Below, piece by piece: positions 25,794 to 34,689 of a stretch of DNA of 64,000 nucleotides; positions within the stretch are counted from its first letter, which is position 1; each line of letters starts with the position of its first letter. Both the position numbers and the translations under genes were made by a program. The notes beneath the pieces are model-generated. The model did not search any database and was not told the DNA's origin. It saw nothing but the letters and a program-made list of their open reading frames with translations. The stretch is from contig CALAMD010000055.1 of the NCBI GenBank assembly GCA_937925695.1, forward strand, positions 62,001 through 126,000, read 5' to 3'. The stretch comes from an uncultured Bacillaceae bacterium. GTDB lineage: Bacteria > Bacillota > Bacilli > Bacillales > Amphibacillaceae.

Positions 25794-27428
25794 ATGGGTA
25801 AATTAAAATGCGAATGTGGTCATTTCAATCCGACAGGAACGATATTATGTGAAGCATGTGGAAAACCGATTGAAGGTAACCAACATCTTGATGGCAATGA
25901 TAAAAAGAAATTACTAAATATGCGCTATGATGGAAGTGCGCGACGATCGATTACACATAACCAATCGATTATAGATAAAATATGGCGCTTTTTTTCATCG
26001 GTTAAAGTAGGGGTCTGGCTCATTGTAATCGCTTTGGTGGCCTCAGCCCTAGGAACGATCTTCCCACAAGAAATGTATATTCCACCAAACGCGCCATCTC
26101 GAGATCCGGCGATTTATTATGAAGCCCAATACGGTATTTTGGGTAAAATATATTACCAGTTAGGCTTACATAATGTTTACTCTTCATGGTGGTATATGCT
26201 CATCCTTGCTTTACTTGGGGTATCACTTGTTATTTGTAGTATCGATCGCTTTGTCCCTTTATACCGGGCTTTAAAAATGCAAAAACCAAAACGCCATGAA
26301 TCATTTATTTCTAGACAACGTTTTTATAGTAAAACGGATCACATCTCTGATGAAGAGATTCAACAAGTTGTGAAGCGACTACAAGCCAAAAAATACAAGA
26401 TTAAAAGTGAAGATGGTCACTATTTTGCAGAAAAAGGACGATTTTCTCGCTGGGGACCTTATGTCAATCATATTGGCCTAATTATTATCTTGTTAGCAGC
26501 TTTACTTCGACAAACGTCGTTTATGTATTTAGACGAATATGTTTGGGTGAGAGAAGGAGAACTTACTGTTATTCCTGGAACAAAAAACGAATTTTTTATT
26601 GAAAATAAACAGTTTATCATTGAAACTTATGATGAAAATGATGAACGTTTTAAAGAAGCACTAGAGCGAACCGGTGGCGAAGTTGTTAAAAATTATCAAA
26701 CCGATGTCGTTATCTATCGTGCTAAAGATTCAGTTGTGGATTCGGACACGACGCTTGAAAAAGTAGTTGAAGGCGAAATCCGCATGAATCATCCCTTGAA
26801 ATTCGCTAGCTATACACTCTATCAATCTGGCTTTCAATCAAATGAGTTTACGAGTATGTCTTTTAAATTATATGAAATAAATGATGCCGATGAACAAGCC
26901 ATAGATGTCTTTACTGTAGACTTAATGGATCCATTACCTGAATATGAATTAGACAATGGCTTTAGAGTCGAACTCGATCAATATTTTCCTGACTATATAT
27001 TAGATGACGAAGGACCTCGGTCAGAAACAATGTATCCACGTAATCCGGCCTTTGTGTTTAAAGTATTTCCACCAGATCAGGAAAAACCAGAAATTAGTTT
27101 TCTTAGCATCGGTCAAAATATTGATGCAACAGGAGAAAATAATTATAAGTTAGGGTTGGTAGATTTTAATACTCATTACGTTAGTGGATTAACGGTAAGA
27201 AGGGATTACACATTGCCGCTATTTGGATTAGGAGCAGCCATATTTATGATTGGAGTTATTCAGGGTATGTATTGGCAACATCGAAGAGTCTGGCTCCATC
27301 GTAAAGGAGAAAGCTTATTATTAGCTGCCCATACAAATAAAAATTGGTTTGGTTTGAAAAAGGATATTACAGAAGCAATAGAGGATACCAAGATTAATAT
27401 GGTTATAGACCAAGAAGAATTAAACTAA
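25794..27428 (+). CDS. resB: Cytochrome c biogenesis protein ResB
   Basis: ResB forms, with ResC, the system II haem exporter and cytochrome c synthase. The 544-residue protein opens with a CXC...CX2C zinc-ribbon (KCECGHFNPTG, LCEACG), which is usual in Bacillus ResB. Membrane helices are at about 72-92, 135-155, 215-235 and 470-490, with a large extracellular domain of some 230 residues between the last two. VGVWLIVIALVASALGTIFPQ is the first family signature. It lies between resA and resC in one operon. Confidence 0.94.
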   Translation: MGKLKCECGHFNPTGTILCEACGKPIEGNQHLDGNDKKKLLNMRYDGSARRSITHNQSIIDKIWRFFSSVKVGVWLIVIALVASALGTIFPQEMYIPPNAPSRDPAIYYEAQYGILGKIYYQLGLHNVYSSWWYMLILALLGVSLVICSIDRFVPLYRALKMQKPKRHESFISRQRFYSKTDHISDEEIQQVVKRLQAKKYKIKSEDGHYFAEKGRFSRWGPYVNHIGLIIILLAALLRQTSFMYLDEYVWVREGELTVIPGTKNEFFIENKQFIIETYDENDERFKEALERTGGEVVKNYQTDVVIYRAKDSVVDSDTTLEKVVEGEIRMNHPLKFASYTLYQSGFQSNEFTSMSFKLYEINDADEQAIDVFTVDLMDPLPEYELDNGFRVELDQYFPDYILDDEGPRSETMYPRNPAFVFKVFPPDQEKPEISFLSIGQNIDATGENNYKLGLVDFNTHYVSGLTVRRDYTLPLFGLGAAIFMIGVIQGMYWQHRRVWLHRKGESLLLAAHTNKNWFGLKKDITEAIEDTKINMVIDQEELN

Positions 27429-27459
27429 GGGTTTAATTTATTGTTAGGAGGGGGAAATA

Positions 27460-28650
27460 ATGGGTAATTTAGCTACAGTAAGTACCATTATGTTATATAC
27501 TGCATTTGCTTTATATTCAATTGCAACCGTCATATTTGGTGTTACTATAAAAGATAAGGATAAGCGTTCGAAAAAATCACTAAGTGGGATTATTGCTATT
27601 TCAGTGACAATTATTGGTTTTATCGCACAGCTTAGCTATTTTATCACCCGATGGATAGCTGCAGGTCATCCACCGTTAAGTAATTTATTTGAATTTATGA
27701 CCTTTTTAGGCATGAGTATAGTCTTAGCTTTCATCATTCTATATTTTATTTATCGTGTAAATGTATTAGGATTATTCGCTTTACCAATTGCCTTGATCAT
27801 TATTGCCTATGCAATGATGTTCCCAACGGAAATTTCACCGCTCGTAGCATCTTTGCGTAGTCCTTGGTTGTTTTTTCACGTTTCTACAGTCTCTTTAGCC
27901 CAAGGCGTTTTAGGGATTAGTTTTGTAACAGGGCTCATCTATTTGATAAAAAAAGTCGATCAAACGAATAAATCTAAGAAGACACGCTGGTTAGAGGTCA
28001 TTATATATATATTATTTATCTTTATTGGCTTTATTGTTTCCACCATGTCGTTTAAACTTGCAAATTACGAAGCTACTTTTGAATTTCCAGTAGATGGCCG
28101 CACGTCTACCATAACTTATCAATTACCAGCCATTGCTGGTCCAGAAAATGGCCAACTTATTACGGAAGGGGCAATGGATTCTTGGTTTGATACACCTAAG
28201 TGGTTTCAAGGACAGGATGCGCCTAGGAAACTAAACACATTGATATGGTCGCTCATAACTGGTACTATTTTATATGTCCTTGCTCGTCTAATATTACGTA
28301 AACGAATTGGGGCTGCCATTCAACCGGCATTGAAGAATGTTAATTTAGATTTACTCGATGAGATTACATATCGTTCTATTGCTATCGGGTTCCCGCTTTT
28401 CACGTTAGGAGGATTAATATTTGCTGCGATATGGGCGCAAATCGCTTGGGACCGCTTTTGGGGATGGGATCCTAAAGAAGTATGGGCATTGATTACTTGG
28501 TTCTTCTATGCTGCTTTTCTTCACTTAAGACTTTCACGAGGGTGGCATGGAGAACAGTCTGCATGGTTAGCTGTCATTGGTTTCGCGATTATTATGTTTA
28601 ACTTAATTGTTGTTAATCTCGTACTAGCTGGATTACACTCATATGCATGA
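27460..28650 (+). CDS. resC: Cytochrome c biogenesis protein ResC (CcsA type)
   Basis: ResC is the haem-handling partner of ResB. The 396-residue polytopic membrane protein carries the tryptophan-rich WWD-type motif [14 protein letters not shown] near residue 340 and conserved histidines in [14 protein letters not shown] (about residue 140) and HGEQSAW (about residue 367). An early segment [11 protein letters not shown] near residue 70 is also typical. AGGAGGGGG precedes the ATG. A hairpin terminator separates it from resD. Confidence 0.95.
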   Translation: MGNLATVSTIMLYTAFALYSIATVIFGVTIKDKDKRSKKSLSGIIAISVTIIGFIAQLSYFITRWIAAGHPPLSNLFEFMTFLGMSIVLAFIILYFIYRVNVLGLFALPIALIIIAYAMMFPTEISPLVASLRSPWLFFHVSTVSLAQGVLGISFVTGLIYLIKKVDQTNKSKKTRWLEVIIYILFIFIGFIVSTMSFKLANYEATFEFPVDGRTSTITYQLPAIAGPENGQLITEGAMDSWFDTPKWFQGQDAPRKLNTLIWSLITGTILYVLARLILRKRIGAAIQPALKNVNLDLLDEITYRSIAIGFPLFTLGGLIFAAIWAQIAWDRFWGWDPKEVWALITWFFYAAFLHLRLSRGWHGEQSAWLAVIGFAIIMFNLIVVNLVLAGLHSYA

Positions 28651-28660
28651 ATATGATAAG

Positions 28661-28697
28661 ACGGTATCATGCTAAAAATGATACCGTTGTTTTTCTT
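28661..28697 (+). terminator. Terminator between resC and resD
   Basis: A perfect 10-pair stem, ACGGTATCAT with ATGATACCGT, has a seven-base loop and is followed by TGTTTTTCTT. It implies that resDE has its own promoter; a TATAAT at 28720-28725 could be the -10, though I see no good -35. Confidence 0.8.
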
Positions 28698-28763
28698 ATA
28701 CATTTTTTGCAAGTTAGTTTATAATTTAATTTGGATGTCTTTTAATAGAGGGGGTGCTCTAAG

Positions 28764-29483
28764 ATGACGGAATGCAAACCAAATATATTGGTAGTAGATG
28801 ATGAAGAGCGAATTAGACGACTGATTAGGATGTATCTCGAACGCGAGGATTTTATCATTGATGAAGCTGAAGATGGTAAACAAGCTCTTGAACTAGCGTT
28901 AAGTAACGATTATGATCTGATTTTGCTAGACATCATGATGCCAGAAATGGACGGTATCCAAGTTTGTGAAGAATTAAGAAAAGAAAAAACAACACCAGTT
29001 ATCATGCTCACAGCAAAAGGCGAAGAGTCGAATCGCGTCCAAGGGTTTGAAGTAGGCGCTGATGATTACATTGTTAAACCTTTTAGTCCGAGAGAAGTTG
29101 TCTTAAGAGTAAAGGCTGTACTAAGAAGAGTTTCGGATACAACTTATACCAAATCTAACAAATCAACCAAAAACCTAATTGTTTTCCCACACTTAACCAT
29201 TGACCTTGATGCTTATCGGGTAACAACAAATGGGAAAGAAGTAAATTTAACACCAAAAGAATATGAACTACTATGTTTCTTAGCTCAATCACCTGATAAA
29301 GTGTTTAAGCGTGAAGATTTATTAAGAGAAGTATGGCATTATGAATTTTTCGGTGATTTACGTACAGTCGATACCCATGTCAAACGTTTACGTGAAAAGT
29401 TAAATAGCGCATCTAAAGAAGCTGCAAAAATGATTGTCACCGTATGGGGTGTTGGCTATAAATTAGAGGTGGATGATGCTTAA
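28764..29483 (+). CDS. resD: Response regulator ResD
   Basis: ResD (239 residues) is the OmpR/PhoB-type regulator of aerobic and anaerobic respiration genes. The receiver domain has the acidic pair in VVDDEE, the phosphorylated Asp in LLDIMMPEMDG near residue 57, the Thr in MLTAKGEE and the Lys in DYIVKPFSPRE. The C-terminal winged helix includes LTPKEYELLCFLAQ and VDTHVKRLREKL. AGGGGGTG precedes the ATG. It overlaps the start of resE by one base. Confidence 0.95.
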   Translation: MTECKPNILVVDDEERIRRLIRMYLEREDFIIDEAEDGKQALELALSNDYDLILLDIMMPEMDGIQVCEELRKEKTTPVIMLTAKGEESNRVQGFEVGADDYIVKPFSPREVVLRVKAVLRRVSDTTYTKSNKSTKNLIVFPHLTIDLDAYRVTTNGKEVNLTPKEYELLCFLAQSPDKVFKREDLLREVWHYEFFGDLRTVDTHVKRLREKLNSASKEAAKMIVTVWGVGYKLEVDDA

Positions 29484-31240
29484 TGTTCTGGCGTAGTGTT
29501 GTTGGAAAACTAGCAATAACGATATTATTGCTAGTTTCTTTTGTTTTATTTATTTTGACAATTTTGTTGCTCGAATTTTTTGAGAATTTCCATGTGCAAG
29601 AAGTTGAAAAAGAACTGATGCAAACAGCTACGCAAGTATCTCTATTGCTTGAACATGAAGAAGACTCAGAACGAATCCTTGATACGATTGAGCGAATAAA
29701 GGATCCTTCAAGTAAGGTTGTTGTATTTTTGGAGGATCACACAATATTAGCTTCAGAGACGACGAGTTCTGAATTAATGGATTTAGATAAAGAGTGGTAT
29801 GAAGAGCATCTAGCGTTGCAAAAGGTTTTAATTAACCGGGAAGATGTAAAAGAACAAGTTGCTATTGATAACCATGAAAGTGATATGATGATCATCGGAA
29901 CACCAATCACAAACGGTGTAGGGGCAGTATTTGTTTTTCAGTCCCTTGATATTATTGATCATACCAAAGCCGAAACGACAAGAATTATCTTTTTGGCAGC
30001 AGGAATTGCCATCTTTTTAACAACCATTTTTGCGTTCTTTTTATCAACAAGGATTACATCGCCATTAATCAAAATGCGAGAAGCTGCCTTTGATTTGACA
30101 CGAGGTGAATTTAATACAAAAGTACCGATTCTTACCCATGATGAGATTGGTGAATTAGCGATCGCTTTCAATCGAATGGGACGCCAACTTAAATTCCATA
30201 TTAATGCTTTAAGACAAGAAAAAGAACAGTTATCGAGTATTGTCAGGTCCATGGCCGATGGTGTCATTACGATTAATCGACACGGTGAAATGATTGTAAC
30301 CAATCCACCAGCGGAAAAATTTATTGAAGATTTATATTTTCATAATAATATTGAATTGGTTGACGCAGAGAGAAAATTGCCGCTTGAGATTAAACAAGTT
30401 TTTGATCAAGTTGTAACGGGTGAAAAAGAAGTGTTGCAAGAGTTAAGTGTTCAAGGTCGTAATTGGGTCATGATTATGACACCTTTATATGATCAAACAG
30501 TAGTTAGAGGCGCGGTTGCTGTCATTAGGGACATGACTGAAGAACGTCGGTTAGACAAATTAAGAAAAGATTTTATTTCAAATGTTTCTCACGAACTCCG
30601 CACACCTATTTCACTGATGCAAGGATATAGTGAAGCGATTATGGATGATATTGCTGATAGCAAAGAAGAAAAGAACGAATTAGCTAAAATCATCAATGAA
30701 GAGTCACTGCGAATGGGTAGACTTGTCAATGAACTGCTAGATTTAAGTCGGATGGAAACAGGACATTTTCAACTAAATACAGAGACAATCCAAGTATCAT
30801 CATTTATTCAACGCATTCTAAATAAATTCCAAGCACTTGTTAAAGAAAATAATATTCGGCTTGAATTAACGGCCGATTATAAATTTGAGACGGCAATCCT
30901 TGATCCAGATCGGATGGAGCAAGTATTTACGAATTTAATTGACAATGCAATTACCCACACAAGAGAAAATGGGTATGTCCATGTATTAGTAAATAACACT
31001 AAGGATCACTTAAGTGTTGAAATCCGTGATAATGGCAGTGGGATTCCTGAAGAAGACCTACCATTTATTTTTGAACGATTTTATAAAGCGGATAAATCAA
31101 GAACCCGTAATGCCAAACAAAAAGGGACCGGACTTGGTTTAGCCATTGTAAAAAATATTATTGAAGCCCATCAAGGCACCATTTCGGTCAAAAGCAAAGT
31201 AGGCATCGGAACAACATTTAGCTTCAAAATTCCCCAATAA
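29483..31240 (+). CDS. resE: Sensor histidine kinase ResE
   Basis: ResE (585 residues) is the membrane kinase for ResD. Order of domains: membrane helix 1 at residues 8-30, an extracellular domain of about 130 residues, membrane helix 2 at about 170-190, HAMP (about 190-245), PAS (about 250-355), the HisKA box with the phosphorylated His in SNVSHELRTPISLMQGYSEA near residue 372, and the ATPase domain with N-box NLIDNAITHTREN and G boxes DNGSGIP and GTGLGLAIVKNI. It overlaps resD by one base. Confidence 0.95.
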   Translation: MFWRSVVGKLAITILLLVSFVLFILTILLLEFFENFHVQEVEKELMQTATQVSLLLEHEEDSERILDTIERIKDPSSKVVVFLEDHTILASETTSSELMDLDKEWYEEHLALQKVLINREDVKEQVAIDNHESDMMIIGTPITNGVGAVFVFQSLDIIDHTKAETTRIIFLAAGIAIFLTTIFAFFLSTRITSPLIKMREAAFDLTRGEFNTKVPILTHDEIGELAIAFNRMGRQLKFHINALRQEKEQLSSIVRSMADGVITINRHGEMIVTNPPAEKFIEDLYFHNNIELVDAERKLPLEIKQVFDQVVTGEKEVLQELSVQGRNWVMIMTPLYDQTVVRGAVAVIRDMTEERRLDKLRKDFISNVSHELRTPISLMQGYSEAIMDDIADSKEEKNELAKIINEESLRMGRLVNELLDLSRMETGHFQLNTETIQVSSFIQRILNKFQALVKENNIRLELTADYKFETAILDPDRMEQVFTNLIDNAITHTRENGYVHVLVNNTKDHLSVEIRDNGSGIPEEDLPFIFERFYKADKSRTRNAKQKGTGLGLAIVKNIIEAHQGTISVKSKVGIGTTFSFKIPQ

Positions 31241-31250
31241 GGTAATAAAT

Positions 31251-31279
31251 TTGTCAGGAAATAACAAATATGCTAATAT
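31251..31279 (+). promoter_or_regulatory. Sigma-A promoter of the cobalamin riboswitch operon
   Basis: TTGTCA (31251-31256) and TAATAT (31274-31279) are 17 bases apart, and TGC stands directly before the -10 (extended -10). Transcription would begin about 20 bases before the riboswitch aptamer. Confidence 0.6.
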
Positions 31280-31306
31280 GATAATCGTTACCAATTGAAT
31301 AACGCT

Positions 31307-31467
31307 AGAAATTGGTGATTTTCTTAATAGGGAATCTAGTGAAAGTCTAGAACTGTCCTCGCAACTGTAAGGAATCACGAAATAAGCATAACCACTGTAT
31401 GTTTTACACATATGGGAAGGGCTTAGAGTAGGTTTAAGTTCCAAGTCAGTAGACCTGCCAATTTCTA
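31307..31467 (+). ncRNA. Cobalamin (adenosylcobalamin) riboswitch
   Basis: The aptamer is bounded by helix P1, AGAAATTGG (31308-31316) with CCAATTTCT (31458-31466). Inside are the conserved core pieces AGGGAATCTAGTG, CTGTCCTCGCAACTGTAA (31353-31370) and the B12-box-like AAGTCAGTAGACCTGCC (31443-31459). These fit the family that binds adenosylcobalamin and turns off cobalamin genes. A terminator about 90 bases downstream is the likely expression platform. Confidence 0.93.
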
Positions 31468-31558
31468 ATTATTTCAATGCTTCGAGGATATGAGCATTTG
31501 GGATAGCAGAAATATTGGAGACAACTTTTTTTGTTGTTATTCCATTAATATGTCTATC

Positions 31559-31588
31559 AACCAACTCTACTCGGGTTGGTTTTTTTAT
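31559..31588 (+). terminator. Riboswitch-controlled terminator
   Basis: AACCAACTC pairs with GGGTTGGTT around a five-base loop and runs into seven T residues. Placed between the riboswitch and the first gene, it is the probable attenuator that forms when cobalamin is bound. Confidence 0.85.
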
Positions 31589-31671
31589 TGACATATTTCT
31601 GAACCCGTGCCCATATCTCCCGAAAACAAAGTGGCCTAATGGCTAAAAAATTAAAATAGGGAGTGGGAAGA

Positions 31672-32103
31672 ATGCGTAAATGGTTATTGAAATTAGGTTC
31701 ATTGGTGATGGTTGTTAGTTTATTGTTTGGTTGTTCAAATACTGGAGACGAAGCTACACCATCACAAAACACGCAACCAGAGGCAAATGAGGAACAAATT
31801 AATAACGAAAGCGAAGAAGATGTTGTAACGATTACCATTTCAGTTGATCGTGGTGAAGAAATCGTTGCTGAAAAAGAAGTTCCAGTAGAAGCTGGATCCA
31901 TTCTGATGGATGTGTTAAAAGAGAACTTTACGATTGAAGAAGAAGGCGGATTTATTCAAGCAATCGAAGGAATTTCTCAAGATGCGGATGAAGGTAAATA
32001 CTGGCTATATTTTGTTAATGATGAGGAAGCTACTGTAGGGGCACATGAGTATGAGCTCTCACCAGGTGATCGAATTACGTTTGATTTGCAATCATGGGAA
32101 TGA
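31672..32103 (+). CDS. DUF4430 (transcobalamin-like C-terminal) lipoprotein
   Basis: This 143-residue protein is a secreted lipoprotein: signal peptide at residues 1-20 with lipobox LLFGC, then an acidic linker (residues 22-50) and one compact domain. The domain ends with GKYWLYFVNDEEATVGAHEYELSPGDRITF split by family signatures WLYF, VGA and LSPGD, the pattern of DUF4430, the fold found in the C-terminal half of animal intrinsic factor and transcobalamin. Behind a cobalamin riboswitch and beside an ECF S component, it is inferred to bind a corrinoid at the cell surface. ATG at 31672 follows AGGGAG; a GTG at 31663 is less likely. Confidence 0.8.
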   Translation: MRKWLLKLGSLVMVVSLLFGCSNTGDEATPSQNTQPEANEEQINNESEEDVVTITISVDRGEEIVAEKEVPVEAGSILMDVLKENFTIEEEGGFIQAIEGISQDADEGKYWLYFVNDEEATVGAHEYELSPGDRITFDLQSWE

Positions 32104-32109
32104 TCACGC

Positions 32110-32622
32110 TTGAATATTTATAAAATAACTTTACTTGCCTTATTGGCAGCCCTTGGCATAGTTGGTAGACTTGCCCTATCAACCATACCAAACGTCCAGC
32201 CGGTAACAGCAATGATTATTATTGCTGGATTTCTGATCGGGCCATTATCAGCTCTACTATTAGCCTTCCTAATGACCTTTTTATCAAATATGATACTAGG
32301 CATGGGGATTTGGACGATTTGGCAAATTATTTCTTGGGCCCTTATTGGAATCCTTAGTGGTTGGTTAGGCAAAATATTTCCACAAATCCCTCTTTTTTGG
32401 ATCGTTATTTATGGGATATTTTGTGGTTATTTATATGGCTTTATCATCTCATTAACTACGTATCAAATTTCGGGTATGTTCTGGCCCTATTATCTGGCCG
32501 GTCTACCGTTCGATACAAATCATGCTATTGGTAATGCTGTATTTATCATTCTCCTTTATCCAACAATTACGTATTTATTAAAAAAATATGCAAATAATCG
32601 ATTTAACATCCAAAGACAATAA
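32110..32622 (+). CDS. ECF transporter S component, probable corrinoid uptake
   Basis: This 170-residue membrane protein with about five to six helices (roughly 7-25, 32-58, 64-85, 95-120, 138-158) resembles the substrate-binding S components of energy-coupling factor transporters, including the helix-1 Ala-rich motif LLALLAALGIVGRL. No EcfA or EcfT is encoded nearby, so it would share the common energising module found elsewhere (group II). The riboswitch and the lipoprotein upstream suggest vitamin B12 or a precursor as substrate, as for the CbrT type. Start is TTG, seven bases after the lipoprotein stop. Confidence 0.78.
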   Translation: MNIYKITLLALLAALGIVGRLALSTIPNVQPVTAMIIIAGFLIGPLSALLLAFLMTFLSNMILGMGIWTIWQIISWALIGILSGWLGKIFPQIPLFWIVIYGIFCGYLYGFIISLTTYQISGMFWPYYLAGLPFDTNHAIGNAVFIILLYPTITYLLKKYANNRFNIQRQ

Positions 32623-32639
32623 AGACAAACTATTTAACG

Positions 32640-32675
32640 AAGCCCTTCGTCAACTGACGTAGGGCTTTGATTATT
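32640..32675 (+). terminator. Terminator after the cobalamin uptake genes
   Basis: AAGCCCTTCGTC pairs with GACGTAGGGCTT (one mismatch) around AACT. The following tract TTGATTATTTG is a weak T run. Confidence 0.65.
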
Positions 32676-32777
32676 TGAAGTATTGCTTCTTTTGGCTACA
32701 GAAAATGATTAATAATCATTTTATTATCAATCACTTATAGCTTTATAGATAATTTTTTTATATAGTAGACTCATAGG

Positions 32778-32803
32778 TGTAACATTTTTTGTTGGAAATC
32801 GAC
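32778..32803 (+). promoter_or_regulatory. Sigma-X-type autoregulatory promoter
   Basis: TGTAAC (32778-32783) and CGAC (32800-32803) are separated by 16 bases. This is the B. subtilis sigma-X pattern TGTAAC-N16/17-CGWC and lies 23 bases before sigX, as expected for an autoregulated ECF sigma factor. Confidence 0.7.
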
Positions 32804-32826
32804 TATCTCATTAACGGAGGATCTTT

Positions 32827-33360
32827 ATGAAGGATGTATTTGAACGATTTTATGATAATTATCATCATGATCTTTATCGCTACATATTTTATATGGTAAA
32901 AAACAAGCAATTAACAGAAGATCTTGTGCAAGAAGTGTATATAAGGGTACTACAGTCTTACCAAAGCTTTCGAAAAGAAAGTAGTGAAAAAACTTGGCTT
33001 TTTTCGATTGCCCGTCATGTTACGATTGATTTTTTCCGTAAACAAAATAGGCGACGCAATCGAATATTAGATTATTTTGACTGGGGTACAAAAGGTGAAA
33101 GCATTCAAGATCCTCTTCCTGAACCAGAAGATATCGTGATCAAAGATGAAGCCTTAAGAGAAGTTTATGATTATCTAGATGTGTGTAGTGAAGACCAAAA
33201 AAATGTGCTCATCCTTCGTTTTATTCAATCATTTTCAATTAAAGAAACTGCAGAAATACTAAATATGAGTATTAGTAAAGTAAAAACAACCCAACATCGA
33301 GGGATTAAAAAAATACGAAAATTAATTGAGGAGAAACAGAAAGGAGGAGATGCGTCTTGA
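32827..33360 (+). CDS. sigX: ECF RNA polymerase sigma factor SigX
   Basis: SigX (177 residues) is an extracytoplasmic-function sigma factor that controls cell-surface charge genes and, in B. subtilis, answers cationic peptide stress. Region 2 includes YRYIFYMVKNKQLTEDLVQEVY near residue 18 and SEKTWLFSIARHVTIDFFRK; region 4 has LRFIQSFSIKETAEILNMS and KVKTTQHRGIKKIRKL. It is followed by its anti-sigma factor with a four-base overlap, and the location after resDE matches Bacillus. Confidence 0.92.
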   Translation: MKDVFERFYDNYHHDLYRYIFYMVKNKQLTEDLVQEVYIRVLQSYQSFRKESSEKTWLFSIARHVTIDFFRKQNRRRNRILDYFDWGTKGESIQDPLPEPEDIVIKDEALREVYDYLDVCSEDQKNVLILRFIQSFSIKETAEILNMSISKVKTTQHRGIKKIRKLIEEKQKGGDAS

Positions 33361-34526
33361 ATAAAAATAGCCAGGATCAAAAAATTATTAACCTTTTAAA
33401 GCAATTGCCAAAAATTGAAGATGATATACCAAAAGAGGAAATATATCAGCAAATTCAAAGAAAAATCACCCGGACAGCTAAGACTTCGCAACCAAAAGGC
33501 CGTTTAATTCCAGTATTCAGCACATTGTTAGTCGTTATAATCATGATAATCGTCATCCCTTCTTTCTTCGATAGCCCTTCGTTTTATTCAAATATGGATC
33601 ATGATGAAAATGGAGCCGAGTTGATGCAAGCTGATTTCAACATGGAAGAATCTGCGTCGTTGGCCACGGATACACCAGCTGAAGTGGAAAAAGTTGAAAA
33701 CCAACTGGCAATAGGCGAGGACTATGTTCGCTTCGTAATTGATGAAGTCAAACCAGAAACGATGTTGGTTCATGGCGCTATTGTAGAAGAGCAAATGCAA
33801 TATGTCATTCCTGTCACTTTTCTATTTGATAATAAAGTGGATTTATCTGAACGATATAATGAACTGGACGACTATTTACGAGAAGAAGAATGGAAAGTAG
33901 AAGAAAATATATTGCAAGGTGCCACTTTTGACATTAACTTAATGACGAATGAAGTCTTCCTTGACCTTCCTGAAAACTTTTCATTAGGCGATGGATCAGC
34001 CCGTGCTTATGTTTTTAGTGATGTTTTAGCTATGATGTTTCGGCCATTAGGAATTGAAAAAGTAATATTTCAACAAGATGATTTAGATTTAGGGCCTTAT
34101 GGTGAACTTGATGAACTGTCTTTACCAGAATTAGGACCGGTCAACTATAAATTGTATAACCACCCGGAAGCGAATCGAAGCTTTTTGACACCTGTTAAAC
34201 AACCCGATTTATCTATTGAAGAAGCACTACTTAATATGAAAATTGAAGATAATGATTATTATCTTAATCATACGATTCCAGCAGATGTTGATTTCACTAT
34301 CCAATCAGGAGTCCAATCCTTGATAATCGAATTTAGTGAGGATACATTTCTAATAAATAACCAACAATATGTTACGATGATCGAATCGATACTTATGACA
34401 GCTAAAAGTTACCACTATGAGACAGTTATCTTTGAAAATCCAACAATTGATCGAATTGGCCCATATGAATTACATGGACCATTGCCTGTTCCTGTAGCCA
34501 TCAATCCAATCGATCATTTACCATAA
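33357..34526 (+). CDS. rsiX: Anti-sigma-X factor RsiX
   Basis: RsiX (389 residues) holds sigma-X at the membrane. The N-terminal cytoplasmic part (about 45 residues) is charged; one membrane helix spans about residues 49-66 (LLVVIIMIIVIPSF region), and a large extracytoplasmic domain of 320 residues follows, with two repeat-like halves each rich in acidic residues. The start is TTG with GGAGGAGATG upstream, overlapping the sigX stop. It is slightly longer than B. subtilis RsiX. Sequence conservation in this family is low; the call depends mostly on position and topology. Confidence 0.85.
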   Translation: MNKNSQDQKIINLLKQLPKIEDDIPKEEIYQQIQRKITRTAKTSQPKGRLIPVFSTLLVVIIMIIVIPSFFDSPSFYSNMDHDENGAELMQADFNMEESASLATDTPAEVEKVENQLAIGEDYVRFVIDEVKPETMLVHGAIVEEQMQYVIPVTFLFDNKVDLSERYNELDDYLREEEWKVEENILQGATFDINLMTNEVFLDLPENFSLGDGSARAYVFSDVLAMMFRPLGIEKVIFQQDDLDLGPYGELDELSLPELGPVNYKLYNHPEANRSFLTPVKQPDLSIEEALLNMKIEDNDYYLNHTIPADVDFTIQSGVQSLIIEFSEDTFLINNQQYVTMIESILMTAKSYHYETVIFENPTIDRIGPYELHGPLPVPVAINPIDHLP

Positions 34527-34591
34527 AACTTTTACATTGATTATGGATAGCGACGATCCACCCGATGTTCATCCATAGGAGTTATCCTTTT

Positions 34592-34651
34592 AAAATAGCT
34601 TTAATTACGCTAAACTTAAGTTAATGAGTTTCGTAGTTAAAGCTATTTTTA
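34592..34651 (+). terminator. Long-stem terminator after rsiX
   Basis: AAAATAGCTTTAATTACG (34592-34609) pairs with CGTAGTTAAAGCTATTTT (34632-34649) with one mismatch around a 22-base loop, then TTTAAT. An ATG at 34624, in frame with ypbB, lies inside the loop, which argues against it as a start. Confidence 0.7.
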
Positions 34652-34689
34652 ATACTTTACATAAAATTGATCATGAAAGGGATAGATCA

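Noticed and set aside
29959..30303. Minus-strand open frames within resE, der, recQ, gpsA and others
   Set aside because: They have no ribosome binding sites or family motifs and lie wholly inside convincing genes on the other strand; they are by-products of codon bias.
31521..31540. ACAAC-T7-GTTGT near the riboswitch as a terminator or CRISPR-like repeat
   Set aside because: It is a small hairpin whose loop is the T-run itself; the strong terminator is the one at 31559-31588.
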